DNA of 6,725 bases, taken from positions 1 through 6,725 of the forward strand of contig REAQ01000204.1 of assembly GCA_004294195.1 (NCBI GenBank), in the 5' to 3' direction. The DNA is from Sphingobacteriales bacterium. GTDB lineage: Bacteria; Bacteroidota; Bacteroidia; Chitinophagales; Chitinophagaceae. Within the stretch, counting starts at the first letter, position 1, and every line of letters begins with the position of its first letter. Positions 5,362 to 6,725 of this stretch are shown here, one piece after another. The notes beneath the pieces are model-generated. The model saw only the letters and a list, made by a program, of their open reading frames with translations, was not told the origin of the DNA and searched no databases. The position numbers and the translations under genes are program-made.

Positions 5362-6504
5362 ATGAATATTGGCATTGTTTGCTATCCAACCTTTGGCGGC
5401 AGTGGCGTTTTAGCCACAGAATTAGGTAAGGCCCTCGCCGATAAAGGTCACAACATTCACTTTATCACGTACCAGCAACCGGTGCGGCTCACCGGCTTCA
5501 GCGCTAATATCTTTTACCATGAGGTGCGTGTACCAACTTATCCCTTATTTGATTATCCTCCATATGAAACGGCACTGGCCAGCACTATGGTTGACGTGAT
5601 CAGAAACCATAACCTGGATCTGTTGCATGTTCATTATGCCATTCCACATGCCGCTGCGGCCTATATGGCCAAAAAGATCCTCCAGGAAGAAGGCCGGGAC
5701 ATTCCGGTGATCACCACCCTTCATGGAACAGATATCACGCTTGTTGGAAAAGACAAAACTTACGCGCCCGTGGTGGCATTTTCCATCAACCAGAGCGATG
5801 CTATCACCGCGGTATCAGACAACCTTCGCCAGGAAACCTTCCGCACCTTCCGCATTGAAAAAGACATCCAGGTGATCCACAACTTTGTGGATGTGGAAAG
5901 ATTCACCCGCAAACCCATCGATGCGTTTCGTAAAGTCATTGCACCCAACGGTGAGAGAATCATCTTACATGCTTCCAACTTCCGGAAAGTGAAACGCGTA
6001 CAGGACGTCATCAAAGTATTCCAGGCCGTCAACCAGCAGAAACCTTCAAAGTTGCTATTGGTTGGCGATGGACCGGAACGCCCTGGCGCAGAAGAAATGT
6101 GCAGGGAAATGGGGATCTGTGACGATGTGCGTTTTGTAGGAAAGCAACAGGATATGGAAGAAATCATGGCCGTTGCCGATCTTTTCTTACTCCCTTCAGA
6201 ATACGAAAGCTTTGGCCTCGCCGCGCTGGAAGCCATGGCTGCCGGTGCACCCGTTGTATCTACCAATGCCGGTGGTTTACCCGAGATCATTGAACAGGGC
6301 GTCTGCGGCTTTATGGCCGATGTGGGCGATGTGGAATCGATGGCCAACTACGCATTGGATATCCTTATGCAAGACAACCGCCTCAACCAGTTCAAAGATG
6401 CGGCGCGTGCAAAGGCAAAGCAGTTTGATATACACAACATTATCCCTGAATACGAAACCCTTTATAAGCAGGTTGCAGATAGCAGGTTGGAGGTTGCAGG
6501 TTGA
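5362..6504 (+). CDS. bshA: N-acetyl-alpha-D-glucosaminyl L-malate synthase BshA (bacillithiol biosynthesis)
   Basis: This cytoplasmic GT-B fold, GT4-family glycosyltransferase joins UDP-GlcNAc to L-malate, the first step of bacillithiol synthesis. It shares long blocks with Bacillus subtilis BshA: CYPTFGGSG (7-15), ATELGKALADKGH (18-30), HFITYQQP (33-40), TTLHGTDIT (118-126), HASNFRKVKRVQDVI (203-217), LLLVGDGPE (231-239) and ESFGLAALEAMAAG (282-295, with the EX7E pair E282/E290). Numbering is from the ATG at 5362, which gives MNIGIVCYP, the family N-terminus, and 380 residues. An in-frame ATG at 5332 would add ten residues (VNFVPNNSL) that do not look conserved; it remains possible, since neither start has a strong ribosome site. 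The last residues (from Q370) derive from a 7-nt tandem repeat. bshB and bshC are not in this window. It is divergent from the 125-residue gene. Confidence 0.93.
   Translation: MNIGIVCYPTFGGSGVLATELGKALADKGHNIHFITYQQPVRLTGFSANIFYHEVRVPTYPLFDYPPYETALASTMVDVIRNHNLDLLHVHYAIPHAAAAYMAKKILQEEGRDIPVITTLHGTDITLVGKDKTYAPVVAFSINQSDAITAVSDNLRQETFRTFRIEKDIQVIHNFVDVERFTRKPIDAFRKVIAPNGERIILHASNFRKVKRVQDVIKVFQAVNQQKPSKLLLVGDGPERPGAEEMCREMGICDDVRFVGKQQDMEEIMAVADLFLLPSEYESFGLAALEAMAAGAPVVSTNAGGLPEIIEQGVCGFMADVGDVESMANYALDILMQDNRLNQFKDAARAKAKQFDIHNIIPEYETLYKQVADSRLEVAG
6469..6503 (+). repeat. 7-nt tandem repeat (CAGGTTG, five units) at the 3' end of bshA
   Basis: Units start at 6469, 6476, 6483, 6490 and 6497: CAGGTTG, CAGATAG, CAGGTTG, GAGGTTG, CAGGTTG. 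Three are perfect, one has one change and one has two. The array encodes the final 11 residues (QVADSRLEVAG) and supplies the first base of the TGA stop. A unit of 7 nt is not a multiple of three, so gain or loss of a unit would change the reading frame and the length of the tail. Confidence 0.8.
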
Positions 6505-6514
6505 TGTATCCCTT

Positions 6515-6725
6515 TTATTGATCGTTCCTCGGCGGAGATGGATTCAAATAGTCATCCAACATTTTTGTTGTATCCGTCAAACTAAATATGGTTGAGTCTG
6601 TGTAAAATGCAAGGCTATCCAAGGGGATACTTCGCTTGTTAAACGGCTGACTATTAGTTAATTGAAACCGATACGTAACCTGTCCAACCGAAGTGCTTCG
6701 CTGATCTATGACCGGGTAGAACTTA
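6515..6725 (-). CDS. C-terminal end of an unrecognised protein (runs off right edge)
   Basis: A frame open from the right edge reads 69 residues to a TAA at 6517-6515. The sequence includes KFYPVIDQRSTSVGQ, then VTYRFQLTNSQPFNKRSIPL, then DSLAFYTDSTIFSLTDT, and ends NPSPPRNDQ. Its composition (many Thr, Ser, Asn, Asp; alternating hydrophobic/polar stretches) is that of a folded beta-rich, possibly exported domain rather than a chance frame. I do not recognise a family. It converges on bshA with only 10 nt between the two stop codons and no visible terminator. The start and any signal peptide lie outside the window. Confidence 0.6.
   Translation of the reverse strand, partial: KFYPVIDQRSTSVGQVTYRFQLTNSQPFNKRSIPLDSLAFYTDSTIFSLTDTTKMLDDYLNPSPPRNDQ

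Noticed and set aside
5760..6347. 195-codon open frame on the minus strand inside bshA
   Set aside because: bshA on the plus strand matches the BshA family along its entire length. The opposite frame is rich in Ser, Thr and Met without domain features, as expected for a shadow.
6506..6630. Inverted match GTATCCC / GGGATAC around 6506-6512 and 6624-6630
   Set aside because: It is only 7 bp, over 100 nt apart, and one arm lies in coding sequence; chance is a sufficient explanation.

Overview
The window looks like chromosome from a member of the Bacteroidota, probably close to the Chitinophagia. This is inferred from gene content and style: a BshA-type bacillithiol glycosyltransferase, a PA-domain M28 peptidase with a Sec signal ending in TAQ, a short conserved membrane protein typical of the phylum, a stand-alone four-helix-bundle (S23/IVP) gene, a TAnnTTTG-type promoter box, weak Shine-Dalgarno sequences and TTG starts. 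No rRNA, tRNA, CRISPR array, transposase or phage gene is visible.

Layout. Positions 1-1410 (minus) hold a two-gene unit: a DNA-3-methyladenine glycosylase followed, with a 4-nt TTGA stop/start overlap, by a DASS/SLC13-type sodium:anion symporter that runs off the left edge. A 41-nt divergent spacer with a good TAnnTTTG box leads into a plus-strand pair (1452-2913): an EI24/CysZ-like membrane protein overlapping by 11 nt a divergent RsmI-related tetrapyrrole-methylase-fold protein. From the right, a minus-strand pair (5285-3533) encodes a 125-residue one-TM protein and a secreted M28 metallopeptidase. Starting divergently at about 5332/5362, bshA runs to 6504 and faces the C-terminal end of an unrecognised minus-strand gene (6515 to the right edge), only 10 nt away.

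The stretch between the two convergent stops at 2913 and 3533 is almost exactly filled by a 600-nt block (2925-3524). Its two ends are an imperfect 28-bp inverted repeat (25/28 identical), and its only gene is a four-helix-bundle protein of the 23S rRNA intervening-sequence (S23) family. I read it as a candidate mobile or formerly mobile cassette parked in a convergent intergenic space. It is the most unusual structure in the window.

A second small oddity is a 7-nt tandem repeat (CAGGTTG, five units) that makes up the last 11 codons of bshA. Otherwise the genes are ordinary housekeeping functions (base-excision repair, anion uptake, thiol synthesis, peptide hydrolysis). I see no evidence of a defence, secretion or biosynthetic cluster.
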